A DNA stretch of 64,000 nt from Synchiropus splendidus (Eukaryota > Chordata > Actinopteri > Syngnathiformes > Callionymidae), in assembly GCF_027744825.2 (NCBI RefSeq), contig NW_026527056.1, forward strand, positions 1,240,001-1,304,000, given 5' to 3'. Position 1 is the stretch's first letter. Every line of letters starts with the position of its first letter. Below the pieces are notes generated by a model. The model was given only the letters and a program-made list of their open reading frames with translations, was not told the origin of the DNA and searched no databases. This document shows, in pieces, positions 1-12,717 of the stretch. Position numbers and translations under genes: made by a program.

Positions 1-2304
1 AATCTTCAGAACATGAAATTTTCACCTCCCACTATAGCAGAAAGGGTCTTTCTAGTAGTTGCACATCAAATCTAAGCTGTCTGAAATGTTTTTTCCAAAG
101 TTATCAACATTTTTATGTTTGGCGTTCCGGAACCCACCTTATCTCAGGCTGAAAACGCGATTTCTGCATTGTGCCATAACTTTGCAGGGAAGCTTCAGAA
201 CATGAAATTTTCACCTCCCACTATAGCAGAAAGGGTCTTTCTAGTAGTTGCACATCAAATCTAAGCTGTCTGAAATGTTTTTTCCAAAGTTATCAACATT
301 TTTATGTTTGGCGTTCCGGAATCCACCTTATCTCAGGCTGAAAACGCGTTTTCTGCATTGTGCGATAACTTTGCAGGGAAGCTTCAGAACGTGAAATTTT
401 CACCTTCCACTACAACAGACAGGGTCTTTGTAGTAGTTGCACATCAAATCTAAGCTGTCTGAAGTGTTTTTCGAAAGTTATCAACATTTTTATGTTTGGC
501 GTTCCGGAACCAACCTTATCTCAGGCTGAAAACGTGTTTTCTGCATTGTCCCATAACTTTGCAAGGAAATTTCAGAACATGAAATTTTCACTTCCCACTA
601 TAGCAGAAAGGATGGTTCTAGTAGTTGCTCATCAAATCTAAGCTGACTGAAATGTTTTTTCCAAAGTTATCAACATTTTTATGTTTGGCGTTCCGGAACC
701 CACCTTATCTCAGGCTGAAAACGCGTTTTTTGCATTGTGCCATAACTTTGCAGGAAGCTTCAGAACAAGACATTTTCACCTCCCACTGTAGCAGAAAGGG
801 TCTTTCTAGTAGTTGCACATCAAATCTAAGCTGTCTGAAGTGTTTTTCCAAAGTTATCAACATTTTTAAGTTTGGCGTTCCGGAACCCACCTTATCGCAG
901 GCTGAAAACGCGTTTTCTGCATTGTTCCTTAACTTTGCAGGGAAGCATCAGAACATGAAATTTTCAGCTCCCACTATGACAAACAAGGTCTTTCTAATAG
1001 TTGCACATCAAATCTAATCTGTCTGAAGTGTTTTTCGAAAGTTATCAACATTTTTCTGTTTGGCGTTCCGGAACCCACCTTGTCTCAGGCTGAAAACGCG
1101 TTTTCTGCATTGTGCCATAACTTTGACGGAAAGCTTCAGAACATGAAAGTTTCACCTCCCACTATAGCAGAAAGAGTCTTTTTAGTAGTTACACATCAAA
1201 TCTAGGCTGTCTGAAGTGTTTTTCCAAAGTTATCAACATTTTTATGTTTGGCGTTCCTGAACCCAACTTATCTCTGGCTGAAAACGCGTTTTCTGCTTCA
1301 TGCCATAACTTTGCTGGGAATCTTCAGAACATGAAATTTTCACCTCCCACTATAGCAGAAAGGGTCTTTCTAGTAGTTGCACATCAAATCTAAGCTGTCT
1401 GAAATGTTTTTTCCAAAGTTATCAACATTTTTATGTTTGGCGTTCCGGAACCCACCTTATCTCAGGCTGAAAACGCGACTTCTGCATTGTGCCATAACTT
1501 TGCAGAGAAGCTTCAGAACATGAAATTTTCACCTCCCACTATAGCAGAAAGGGTCTTTCTAGTAGTTGCACATCAAATCTAAGCTGTCTGAAGTGTTTTT
1601 CGAAAGTTATCAACATTTTTATGTTTGGCGTTCCGGAATCGACCTTATCTCAGGCTGAAAACGCGTTTCACGCATTGTCCCATAGCTTTCCAGGGAAGCT
1701 TCAGAACATGAAATTTTGACCTCCCACTATAGCAGAAAGGGTCTTTCTAGTAGTTGCACATCAAATCTAAGCTGTCTGAAGTGTTGTTCCAAAGTTATCA
1801 ACATTTTTACGTTTGGCGTTCCGGAACCCACCTTATCTCAGGCTGAAAACGTGTTTTCTGCATTGTGCCATAACTTCTCAGGGAAGCTTCAGAACATGAA
1901 ATGTTCACCTCCCACTATCGCAGAAAGGGTCTTTCTAGTAGTTGCACATCAAATCTAAGCTGTCTGAAGTGTTTTTCCAAAGATATCAACATTTTTGTGT
2001 TTGGCGTTCCGGAACCCACCTTATCTCAGGCTGAAAATGCGTTTTCTGCATTGTGCCATAACTTTGCAGGGAGGCTTCAGAACATGAAATGTTCACCTCC
2101 CACTGTAGCAGAAAGGGTCTTTCTAGTAGTTGCACATCAAATCTAAGCTGTCTGAAGTGTTTTTCCAAAGTTATCAACATTTTTCTGTTTGGCGTTCCAG
2201 AACCCACCTTGTCTAAGGCTGAAAACGTGTTTTCTGCATTGTGCCATAACTTTGACGGAAAGCTTCAGAACATGAAAGTTTCACCTCCCACTATAGCAGA
2301 AAGA
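1..2304. repeat. Mixed satellite monomers with partial hexamer repeat
   Basis: About 12 monomers of several subtypes. The stretch near 1,040-1,370 is repeated near 2,169-2,499 (spacing 1,129 bp, six monomers): both contain TTTTTCTGTTTGG, TTTGACGGAAAGC and an AAAGAGTCTTTTTAG variant. The monomer at about 910-1,010, with TTGTTCCTTAACTTTGC and ACTATGACAAACA, has near copies at about 14,640-14,720 and 28,545-28,630. Confidence 0.8.
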
Positions 2305-3702
2305 GTCTTTTTAGTAGTTACACATCAAATCTAAACTGTCTGAAGTGTTTTTCCAAAGTTATCAACATTTTTATGTTTGGCGTTCCTGAACCCACCTTAT
2401 CTCTGGCTGAAAACGCGTTTTCTGCTTTATGCCATAACTTTGCTGGGAATCTTCAGAACATGAAATTTTGACATCCCACTATAGCAGAAAGGGTCTTTCT
2501 AGTAGTTGCACATCAAATCTAAGCTGTCTGAAGCGTTTTTCGAAAATTATCAACATTTTTATGTTTGGCGTTCCGGAACACACCTTATCTCAAACTGAAA
2601 ACGCGTTTTCTGCATTGTGCCATTACTTTGCAGGGAAGCTTCGGAACATGAAATGTTCACCTCCCACTATAGCAGAAAGGGTCTTTCGAGTAGTTGCACA
2701 TCAAATCTAAGCTGTCTGAAGTGTTTTTCCAAAGTTAACAACATTTTTATGTATGGCGTTCCGGAATCGACCATATCTCAGGCTGAAAACGCGTTTTACG
2801 CATTGTGCCATAACTTTGCAGGGAAGCTTCAGAAAATGAAATTTCCACGTCCCACTATAGCAGAAAGGGTCTTTCTAGTAGTTGCACATCAAATCTAAGC
2901 TGTATGAAGTCTTTTTCCAAAGTTATCAACATTTTTATGTTTGGCGTTCCGGAACCCACCTTATCTCAGGCTGAAAACGCGTTTTCTGCATTGTGCCATA
3001 ACTTTGCAGGGAAGCTTCAGAACATGAAATGTTCACCTCCCACTATAGCAGAAGGGGTCTTTCTAGTAGTTACACATCAAATCTAAACTGTCTGAAGTGT
3101 TTTTCCAAAGTTATCAACATTTTTATGTTTGGCGTTCCTGAACCCACCTTATCTCTGGCTGAAAACGCGTTTTCTGCTTTATGCCATAACTTTGCTGGGA
3201 ATCTTCAGAACATGAAATTTTGACATCCCACTATAGCAGAAAGGGTCTTTCTAGTAGTTGCACATCAAATCTAAGCTGTCTGAAGCGTTTTTCGAAAATT
3301 ATCAACATTTTTATGTTTGGCGTTCCGGAACACACCTTATCTCAAACTGAAAACGCGTTTTCTGCATTGTGCCAATACTTTGCAGGGAAGCTTCGGAACA
3401 TGAAATGTTCACCTCCCACTATAGCAGAAAGGGTCTTTCGAGTAGTTGTACATCAAATCTAAGCTGTCTGAAGTGTTTTTCCAAAGTTAACAACATTTTT
3501 ATGTATGGCGTTCCGGAATCGACCATATCTCAGGCTGAAAACGCGTTTTACGCATTGTGCCATAACTTTGCAGGGAAGCTTCAGAAAATGAAATTTCCAC
3601 GTCCCACTATAGCAGAAAGGGTCTTTCTAGTAGTTGCACATCAAATCTAAGCCGTATGAAGTTTTTTTCCAAAGTTATCAACATTTTTATGTTTGGCGTT
3701 CC
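2305..3702. repeat. 752-bp tetramer HOR, tandem duplicate
   Basis: Four monomers are repeated as a block at 752-bp spacing. Copy 1 starts at about 2,305, copy 2 at about 3,057, and similarity ends near 3,702. Shared markers include the CTCTGG and GGGAATCTTC monomer, the TTTTGACATCCC junction (about 2,468 and 3,220), GGAACACACC with CTCAAACTG, and ATGTATGGCG. The copies differ at a handful of bases, for example CCATTACTT versus CCAATACTT and TTGCACATC versus TTGTACATC. Confidence 0.88.
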
Positions 3703-3850
3703 GGAATCAACCTTATCTCAGGCTGAAAACGCGTTTTCTGCATTTTGCCATAACTTTGCAAGGAAGTTTCAGAACATGAAATTTTCACCTCCCACTATAG
3801 CAGAAAGGGTCTTTCTAGTAGTTGCACATCAAATCTAAGCTGTCTGAAGT

Positions 3851-6110
3851 GTTGTTCCAAAGTTATCAACATTTTTACGTTTGGCGTTCCGGAACCCACC
3901 TTATCTCAGGCTGAAAACGCGTTTTCTGCATTGTGCCATAACTTTGCAGGGAAGCTTCAGAACATGAAATCTTCACCTCCCACTATAGCAGAAGGGGTCT
4001 TTCTAGTAGTTGCACATCAAATCTAAGCTGTCTGAAGTGTTTTTCCAAAGTTATCAACATTTTTATGTTTGGCGTTCCTGAACCCACCTTATCTCTGGCT
4101 GAAAACGCGTTTTCTGCTTTATGCCATAACTTTGCTGGGAATCTTCAGAACATGAAATTTTCACCTCCCACTATAGCAGAAAGGGTCTTTCTAGTAGTTG
4201 CACATCAAATCTAAGCTGTCTGAAGTGTTTTTGGAAAGTTATCAACATTTTTATGTTTGGCGTTCCGGAATCGACCTTATCTCAGGCTGAAAACGCGTTT
4301 TCTGCATTGTGCCATTACTTTGCAGGGAAGCTTCGGAACATGAAATGTTCACCTCCCACTATAGCAGAAAGGGTCTTTCTAGTAGTTGCACATCAAATCT
4401 AAGCTGTCTGAAGTGTTGTTCCAAAGTTATCAACATTTTAACGTTTGGCGTTCCGTAACCCACCTTATCTCAGGCTGAAAACGCGTTTTCTGCATTGTGC
4501 CATAACTTTGCAGGGAAGCTTCAGAACATGAAATGTTCACCTCCCACTATAGCAGAAGGGATCTTTCTAGTAGTTGCACATCAAATCTAAGCTGTCTGAA
4601 GTGTTTTTCCAAAGTTATCAACATTTTTATGTTTGGCGTTCTTGAACCCACCTAATCTCTGGCTGAAAACGCGTTTTCTGCTTTATGCCATAACTTTGCT
4701 GGGAATCTTCAGAACATGAAATTTTCACCTCCCACTATAGCAGAAAGGGTCTTTCTAGTAGTTGCACATCAAATCTAAGCTGTCTGAAGTGTTTTTGGAA
4801 AGTTATCAACATTTTTATGTTTGGCGTTCCGGAATCGACCTTATCTCAGGCTGAAAACGCGTTTCACGCATTGTCCCATAACTTTCCAGGGAAGCTTCAG
4901 AACATGAAATTTTGACCTCCCACTATAGCAGAAAGGGTCTTTCTAGTAGTTGCACATCAAATTTAAGCTGTCTGAAGCGTTTTTCGAAAATTATCAACAT
5001 TTTTATGTTTGGCGTTCCGGAACACACCTTATCTCAAACTGAAAACGCGTTTTCTGCATTGTGCCATAACTTTGCAGGGAAGCTTCAGAAAATGAAATTT
5101 TCACCACCCACTATAGCAGAAAGGGTCTTTCTAGTAGTTGCACATCAAATCTAAGCTGCCTGAAATGTTTTTTCCAAAGTTATCAACATTTTTATGTTTG
5201 GCGTTCCGGAACCCACCTTATCTCAGGCTGAAAACGCGATTTCTGCATTGTGCCATAACTTTGCAGGGAAGCTTCAGAACATGAAATTTTCACCTCCCAC
5301 TATAGCAGAAAGGGTCTTTCTAGTAGTTGCACATCAAATCTAAGCTGTCTGAAGTGTTTTTGGAAAGTTATCAACATTTTTATGTTTGGCGTTCCGGAAT
5401 TGACCTTATCTCAGGCTGAAAACGCGTTTCACGCATTGTCCCATAACTTTCCAGGGAAGCTTCAGAACATGAAATTTTGACCTCCCACTATAGCAGAAAG
5501 GGTCTTTCTAGTAGTTGCACATCAAATTTAAGCTGTCTGAAGCGTTTTTCGAAAATTATCAACATTTTTATGTTTGGCGTTCCGGAACACACCTTATCTC
5601 AAACTGAAAACGCGTTTTCTGCATTGTGCCATAACTTTGCAGGGAAGCTTCAGAAAATGAAATTTTCACCACCCACTATAGCAGAAAGGGTCTTTCTAGT
5701 AGTTGCACATCAAATCTAAGCTGCCTGAAATGTTTTTTCCAAAGTTATCAACATTTTTATGTTTGGCGTTCCGGAACCCACCTTATCTCAGGCTGAAAAC
5801 GCGATTTCTGCATTGTGCCATAACTTTGCAGGGAAGCTTCAGAACATGAAATTTTCACCTCCCACTATAGCAGAAAGGGTCTTTCTAGTAGTTGCACATC
5901 AAATCTAAGCTGTCTGAAGTGTTTTTGGAAAGTTATCAACATTTTTATGTTTGGCGTTCCGGAATTGACCTTATCTCAGGCTGAAAACGCGTTTCACGCA
6001 TTGTCCCATAACTTTCCAGGGAAGCTTCAGAACATGAAATTTTGACCTCCCACTATAGCAGAAAGGGTCTTTCTAGTAGTTGCACATCAAATCTAAGCTG
6101 TCTGAAGTGT
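3851..6110. repeat. 564/565-bp trimer HOR, about four copies
   Basis: A three-monomer period runs through this stretch. GTGTTGTTCC monomers start at about 3,851 and 4,415 (spacing 564). The GTTTTTGGAAAG monomer recurs near 4,221, 4,786, 5,355 and 5,920. The TTTTGACCTCCC block starting at about 4,912 recurs at 5,477 (spacing 565). The first two trimers contain the CTCTGG/GGAATCTTC monomer. The next two replace it with CTCAAACTG and GCGATTTCTGC monomers, so the trimers form two subfamilies. Confidence 0.85.
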
Positions 6111-7988
6111 TGTTCCAAAGTTATCAACATTTTTACGTTTGGCGTTCCGGAACCCACCTTATCTCAGGCTGAAAACGTGTTTTCTGCAATGTGCCATAAC
6201 TTCTCAGGGAAGCTTCAGAACATGAAATGTTCACCTCCCACTATCGCAGAAAGGGTCTTTCTAGTAGTTGTACATCAAATCTAAGCAGTCTGAAGTGTTT
6301 TTCCAAAGATATCAACATTTTTGTGTTTGGCGTTCCGGAACCCACCTTATCTCTGGCTGAAAACGCGTTTTCTGCTTTATGCCATAACTTTGCTGGGAAT
6401 CTTCAGAACATGAAATTTTCACCTCCCACTATAGCAGAAAGGGTCTTTCTAGTAGTTGCACATCAAATCTAAGCTGTCTGAAATGTTTTTTCCAAAGTTA
6501 TCAACATTTTTATGTTTGGCGTTCCGGAACCCACCTTATCTCAGGCTGAAAACGCGATTTCTGCATTGTGCCATAACTTTGCAGGGAAGCTTCAGAACAT
6601 GAAATTTTCAACTCCCACTATAGCAGAAACAGACTTTCTAGTAGTTGCACATCAAATCTAAGCTGTCTGAAGTGTTTTTGGAAAGTTATCAACATTTTTA
6701 TGTTTGGCGTCCGGAATCGACCTTATGTCAGGCTGAAAACGCGTTTCACGCATTGCCCCATAACTTTACAGGGAAGCTTCAGAACATGAAATTTTGACCT
6801 CCCACTATAGCAGAAAGGGTAGTAGTTGCACATCAAATCTAAGTTGTCTGAAGTATTTTTTGAAAGCTATCAACATTTTTTAGGTTAGCGTTCCGGAAAC
6901 GACCTTATCTCGGGCTGAAAACGCCATTTCTGCATTGTGCCATAACTTTGCAGGGAAGCTTCAGAACATGAAATTTTAACCTCCCACTGTAGCAGAAAGG
7001 GTCTTTCTAGTCGTTGCACATCAAATCTAAGCTTTCTGAAGTGGTTTTCCAAAGTCATTAAACATTTTTATGTTTGGCGTTCCGGAACCCACCTTATCTC
7101 AGGCTGAAAACGCGTTTTCTGCATTGTTCCGTAACTTTGCAGGGAAGCTTCAGAACATGAAATTTTCATCTCCCACTATAACAGACAGGGTCTTTCTTGT
7201 AGTTGCACATCAAATCTAAGCTGTCTGAAGTGGTTTTCCAAAGTTATCAACATTTTTATGTTTGGCGTTCCGGAACCCACATTGTCTCAGGCTGAAAACG
7301 CGTTTTCTGCTTTATGCCATAACTTTGCTGGGAATCTTCAGAACATGAAATTTTCACCTCCCACTATAGCAGAAAGGGTCTTTCTAGTAGTTGCACATCA
7401 AATCTAAGCTGTCTGAAATGTTTATTCCAAAGTTATCAACATTTTCATGTTTGGCGTTCCGGAACCCACCTTATCTCAGGCTGAAAACGCGTTTTCTGCA
7501 TTGTGCCATAACTTTGCAGGGAAGCTTCAGAACATGAAATTTTAACCACCCACTGTAGTAGAAAGGCTATTTCTAGTTGTTGCACATCAAATCTAATCTG
7601 TCTGAAGTGTTTTTCGAAAGTTATCAACATTTTTCTGTTTGGCGTTCCAGAATCCACCTTGTCTAAGGCTGAAAACGTGTTTTCTGCATTGTGCCATAAC
7701 TTTGACGGAAAGCTTCAGAACATGAAAGTTTAACCTCCCACTATAGCAGAAAGGGTCTTTTTAGTAGTTACACATCAAATCTAAGCTGTCTGAAGTGTTT
7801 TTCCAAAGTTATCAACATTTTTATGTTTGGCGTTCCTGAACCCACCTTATCTCTGGCTGAAAACGCGTTTTCTGCTTTATGCCATATCTTTGCTGGGAAT
7901 CTTTAGAACATGAAATTTTAACCTCCCACTATAGCAGAAAGGGTCTTTCTAGTAGTTGCACATCAAATCTAAGCTGTCTGAAGCGTTT
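5275..7988. repeat. 18-mer-spaced duplication, copy A (3,381-bp offset)
   Basis: About 2.7 kb that recurs 3,381 bp downstream, 3 bp short of 18 x 188. Private markers shared by both copies include a monomer with a 6-bp deletion (GCAGAAAGGGTAGTAG at 6,810 and 10,191), the ATTTTTTAGGTTAGCG variant, TTTATTCCAAAG, and the GCCATATCTTTGC with TTTAGAAC variant. Only scattered single-base differences were noticed, so this is a recent copy. Confidence 0.88.
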
Positions 7989-8655
7989 TTGGAAAGTTAT
8001 CAACATTTTTATGTTTGGCGTTCCGGAACACACCTAATCTCAAACTGAAAACGCGTTTTCTGCATTGTGCCATAACTTTGCAGGGAAGCTTCAGAAAATG
8101 AAATTTTCACGTCCCACTATAGCAGAAAGGGTCTTTCTAGTAGTTGCACATCAAATCTAAGCTGTCTGAAGTGTTGTTCCAAAGTTATCAACATTTTTAC
8201 GTTTGGCGTTCCGGAACCCACCTTATCTCAGGCTGAAAACGTGTTTTCTGCATTGTGCAATAACTTCTCAGGGAAGCTTCAGAACATGAAATGTTCACCT
8301 CCCACTATCGCAGAAAGGGTCTTTCTAGTAGTTGCACATGAAATCTAAGCTGTCTGAAGTGTTTTTCCAAAGATATCAACATTTTTGTCTTTGGCGTTCC
8401 GGAACCCACCTTATCTCAGGCTGAAAACGCGTTTTCTGCATTGTGCCATAACTTTGCAGGGAAGCTTCAGAACATGAAATGTTCACCTCCCACTATAGCA
8501 GAAAGGGTCTTTCTAGTAGTTGCATATCAAATCTAAGCTGTCTGAAGTGTTTTTCCAAAGTTATCAACATTTTTATGTTTGGCGTTCCTGAACCCACCTT
8601 ATCTCTGGCTGAAAACGCGTTTTCTGCTTTATGCCATAACTTTGCTGGGAATCTT
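7989..8655. repeat. Satellite spacer between 3,381-bp copies
   Basis: About 3.5 monomers that do not follow the 3,381-bp duplication. They include a GTGTTGTTCC monomer with GTGCAATAACTTCTC and a monomer with CTTTGGCG in place of GTTTGGCG. Ordinary satellite; nothing else is seen. Confidence 0.75.
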
Positions 8656-11369
8656 CAGAACATGAAATTTTCACCTCCCACTATAGCAGAAAGGGTCTTT
8701 CTAGTAGTTGCACATCAAATCTAAGCTGTCTGAAGTGCTTTTGGAAAGTTATCAACATTTTTATGTTTGGCGTTCCGGAATCGACCTTATCTCAGGCTGA
8801 AAACGCGTTTCACGTATTGTCCCATAACTTTCCAGGGAAGCTTCAGAACATGAAATTTTGACCTCCCACTATAGCAGAAAGAGTCTTTCTAGTAGTTGCA
8901 CATCAAATCTAAGCTGTCTGAAGCGTTTTTCGAAAATTATCAACATTTTTATGTTTGGCGTTCCGGAACACACCTTATCTCAAACTGAAAACGCGTTTTC
9001 TGCATTGTGCCATAACTTTGCAGGGAAGCTTCAGAAAATGAAATTTTCACCTCCCACTATAGCAGAAAGGGTCTTTCTAGTAGTTGCACATCAAATCTAA
9101 GCTGTCTGAAATGTTTTTTCCAAAGTTATCAACATTTTTATGTTTGGCGTTCCGGAACCCACCTTATCTCAGGCTGAAAACGCGATTTCTGCATTGTGCC
9201 ATAACTTTGCAGGGAAGCTTCAGAACATGAAATTTTCACCTCCCACTATAGCAGAAAGGGTCTTTCTAGTAGTTGCACATCAAATCTAAGCTGTCTGAAG
9301 TGTTTTTGGAAAGTTATCAACATTTTTATGTTTGGCGTTCCGGAATTGACCTTATCTCAGGCTGAAAACGCGTTTCACGCATTGTCCCATAACTTTCCAG
9401 GGAAGCTTCAGAACATGAAATTTTGACCTCCCACTATAGCAGAAAGGGTCTTTCTAGTAGTTGCAGATCAAATCTAAGCTGTCTGAAGTGTTGTTCCAAA
9501 GTTATCAACATTTTTACGTTTGGCGTTCCGGAACCCACCTTATCTCAGGCTGAAAACGTGTTTTCTGCAATGTGCCATAACTTCTCAGGGAAGCTTCAGA
9601 ACATGAAATGTTCACCTCCCACTATCGCAGAAAGGGTCTTTCTAGTAGTTGTACATCAAATCTAAGCTGTCTGAAGTGTTTTTCCAAAGATATCAACATT
9701 TTTGTGTTTGGCGTTCCGGAACCCACCTTATCTCTGGCTGAAAACGCGTTTTCTGCTTTATGCCATAACTTTGCTGGGAATCTTCAGAACATGAAATTTT
9801 CACCTCCCACTATAGCAGAAAGGGTCTTTCTAGTAGTTGCACATCAAATCTAAGCTGTCTGAAATGTTTTTTCCAAAGTTATCAACATTTTTATGTTTGG
9901 CGTTCCGGAACCCACCTTATCTCAGGCTGAAAACGCGATTTCTGCATTGTGCCATAACTTTGCAGGGAAGCTTCAGAACATGAAATTTTCAACTCCCACT
10001 ATAGCAGAAACAGACTTTCTAGTAGTTGCACATCAAATCTAAGCTGTCTGAAGTGTTTTTGGAAAGTTATCAACATTTTTATGTTTGGCGTCCGGAATCG
10101 ACCTTATGTCAGGCTGAAAACGCGTTTCACGCATTGCCCCATAACTTTACAGGGAAGCTTCAGAACATGAAATTTTGACCTCCCACTATAGCAGAAAGGG
10201 TAGTAGTTGCACATCAAATCTAAGTTGTCTGAAGTATTTTTTGAAAGCTATCAACATTTTTTAGGTTAGCGTTCCGGAAACGACCTTATCTCGGGCTGAA
10301 AACGCCATTTCTGCATTGTGCCATAACTTTGCAGGGAAGCTTCAGAACATGAAATTTTAACCTCCCACTGTAGCAGAAAGGGTCTTTCTAGTCGTTGCAC
10401 ATTAAATCTAAGCTTTCTGAAGTGGTTTTCCAAAGTCATTAAACATTTTTATGTTTGGCGTTCCGGAACCCACCTTATCTCAGGCTGAAAACGCGTTTTC
10501 TGCATTGTTCCGTAACTTTGCAGGGAAGCTTCAGAACATGAAATTTTCATCTCCCACTATAACAGACAGGGTCTTTCTTGTAGTTGCACATCAAATCTAA
10601 GCTGTCTGAAGTGGTTTTCCAAAGTTATCAACATTTTTATGTTTGGCGTTCCGGAACCCACATTGTCTCAGGCTGAAAACGCGTTTTCTGCTTTATGCCA
10701 TAACTTTGCTGGGAATCTTCAGAACATGAAATTTTCACCTCCCACTATAGCAGAAAGGGTCTTTCTAGTAGTTGCACATCAAATCTAAGCTGTCTGAAAT
10801 GTTTATTCCAAAGTTATCAACATTTTCATGTTTGGCGTTCCGGAACCCACCTTATCTCAGGCTGAAAACGCGTTTTCTGCATTGTGCCATAACTTTGCAG
10901 GGAAGCTTCAGAACATGAAATTTTAACCACCCACTGTAGTAGAAAGGCTATTTCTAGTTGTTGCACATCAAATCTAATCTGTCTGAAGTGTTTTTCGAAA
11001 GTTATCAACATTTTTCTGTTTGGCGTTCCAGAATCCACCTTGTCTAAGGCTGAAAACGTGTTTTCTGCATTGTGCCATAACTTTGACGGAAAGCTTCAGA
11101 ACATGAAAGTTTAACCTCCCACTATAGCAGAAAGGGTCTTTTTAGTAGTTACACATCAAATCTAAGCTGTCTGAAGTGTTTTTCCAAAGTTATCAACATT
11201 TTTATGTTTGGCGTTCCTGAACCCACCTTATCTCTGGCTGAAAACGCGTTTTCTGCTTTATGCCATATCTTTGCTGGGAATCTTTAGAACATGAAATTTT
11301 AACCTCCCACTATAGCAGAAAGGGTCTTTCTAGTAGTTGCACATCAAATCTAAGCTGTCTGAAGCGTTT
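8656..11369. repeat. 18-mer-spaced duplication, copy B (3,381-bp offset)
   Basis: Second copy of 5,275-7,988. Differences from copy A include CACGTATTG versus CACGCATTG near 8,815, GCAGATC versus GCACATC near 9,467, and CATTAAATC versus CATCAAATC near 10,403. The first ~250 bp carry more of the differences than the remainder. Similarity ends near 11,369, where TTTTTCGAAAATT replaces TTTTTGGAAAGTT. Confidence 0.88.
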
Positions 11370-12717
11370 TTCGAAAATTATCAACATTTTTATGTTTGGC
11401 GTTCCGGAACACACCTTATCTCAGGCTGAAAACGTGTTTTCTGCATTGTGCCATAACTTCTCAGGGAAGCTTCAGAACATGAAATGTTCACCTCCCACTA
11501 TCGCAGAAAGGGTCTTTCTAGTAGTTGCACATCAAATCTAAGCTGTCTGAAGTGTTGTTCCAAAGTTATCAACATTTTTACGTTTGGCGTTCCGGAACCC
11601 ACCTTATCTCAGGCTGAAAACGTGTTTTCTGCATTGTGCCATAACTTCTCAGGGAAGCTTCAGAACATGAAATGTTCACCTCCCACTATCGCAGAAAGGG
11701 TCTTTCTAGTAGTTGCACATCAAATCTAAGCTGTCTGAAGTGTTTTTCGAAAGATATCAACATTTTTGTGTTTGGCGTTCCGGAACCCACCTTATCTCAG
11801 GCTGAAAACGCGTTTTCTGCATTGTGCCATAACTTTGCAGGGAAGCTTCAGAACATGAAATGTTCACCTCCCACTATAGCAGAAAGGGTCTTTCTAGTAG
11901 TTGCACATCAAATCTAAGCTGTCTGATGTGTTTTTCCAAAGTTATCAACATTTTTATGTTTGGCGTTCCTGAACCCACCTTATCTCTGGCTGAAAACGCG
12001 TTTTCTGCTTTATGCCATATCTTTGCTGGGAATCTTTAGAACATGAAATTTTAACCTCCCACTATAGCAGAAAGGGTCTTTCTAGTAGTTGCACATCAAA
12101 TCTAAGCTGTCTGAAGCGTTTTTCGAAAATTATCAACATTTTTATGTTTGGCGTTCCGGAACACACCTTATCTCAGGCTGAAAACGTGTTTTCTGCATTG
12201 TGCCATAACTTCTCAGGGAAGCTTCAGAACATGAAATGTTCACCTCCCACTATCGCAGAAAGGGTCTTTCTAGTAGTTGCACATCAAATCTAAGCTGTCT
12301 GAAGTGTTGTTCCAAAGTTATCAACATTTTTACGTTTGGCGTTCCGGAACCCACCTTATCTCAGGCTGAAAACGTGTTTTCTGCATTGTGCCATAACTTC
12401 TCAGGGAAGCTTCAGAACATGAAATGTTCACCTCCCACTATCGCAGAAAGGGTCTTTCTAGTAGTTGCACATCAAATCTAAGCTGTCTGAAGTGTTTTTC
12501 GAAAGATATCAACATTTTTGTGTTTGGCGTTCCGGAACCCACCTTATCTCAGGCTGAAAACGCGTTTTCTGCATTGTGCCATAACTTTGCAGGGAAGCTT
12601 CAGAACATGAAATGTTCACCTCCCACTATAGCAGAAAGGGTCTTTCTAGTAGTTGCACATCAAATCTAAGCTGTCTGATGTGTTTTTCCAAAGTTATCAA
12701 CATTTTTATGTTTGGCG
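11178..12717. repeat. 752-bp tetramer HOR, tandem duplicate
   Basis: Two adjacent copies of a four-monomer block at exactly 752-bp spacing (about 11,178-11,929 and 11,930-12,681, with a short third start). Both copies contain the CCATATCTTTGCTGGGAATC monomer, a GCGTTTTTCGAAAATT monomer, a GTTGTTCC monomer and a TCGAAAGATATC monomer. I saw almost no base differences, which suggests a very recent duplication or an assembly duplication. Confidence 0.88.

Noticed and set aside
625..1017. Open frame of 130 codons on the plus strand
   Set aside because: It is made of satellite monomers. The same peptides recur dozens of times across the window and on both strands, as expected from repeated DNA. 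There is no independent coding evidence.
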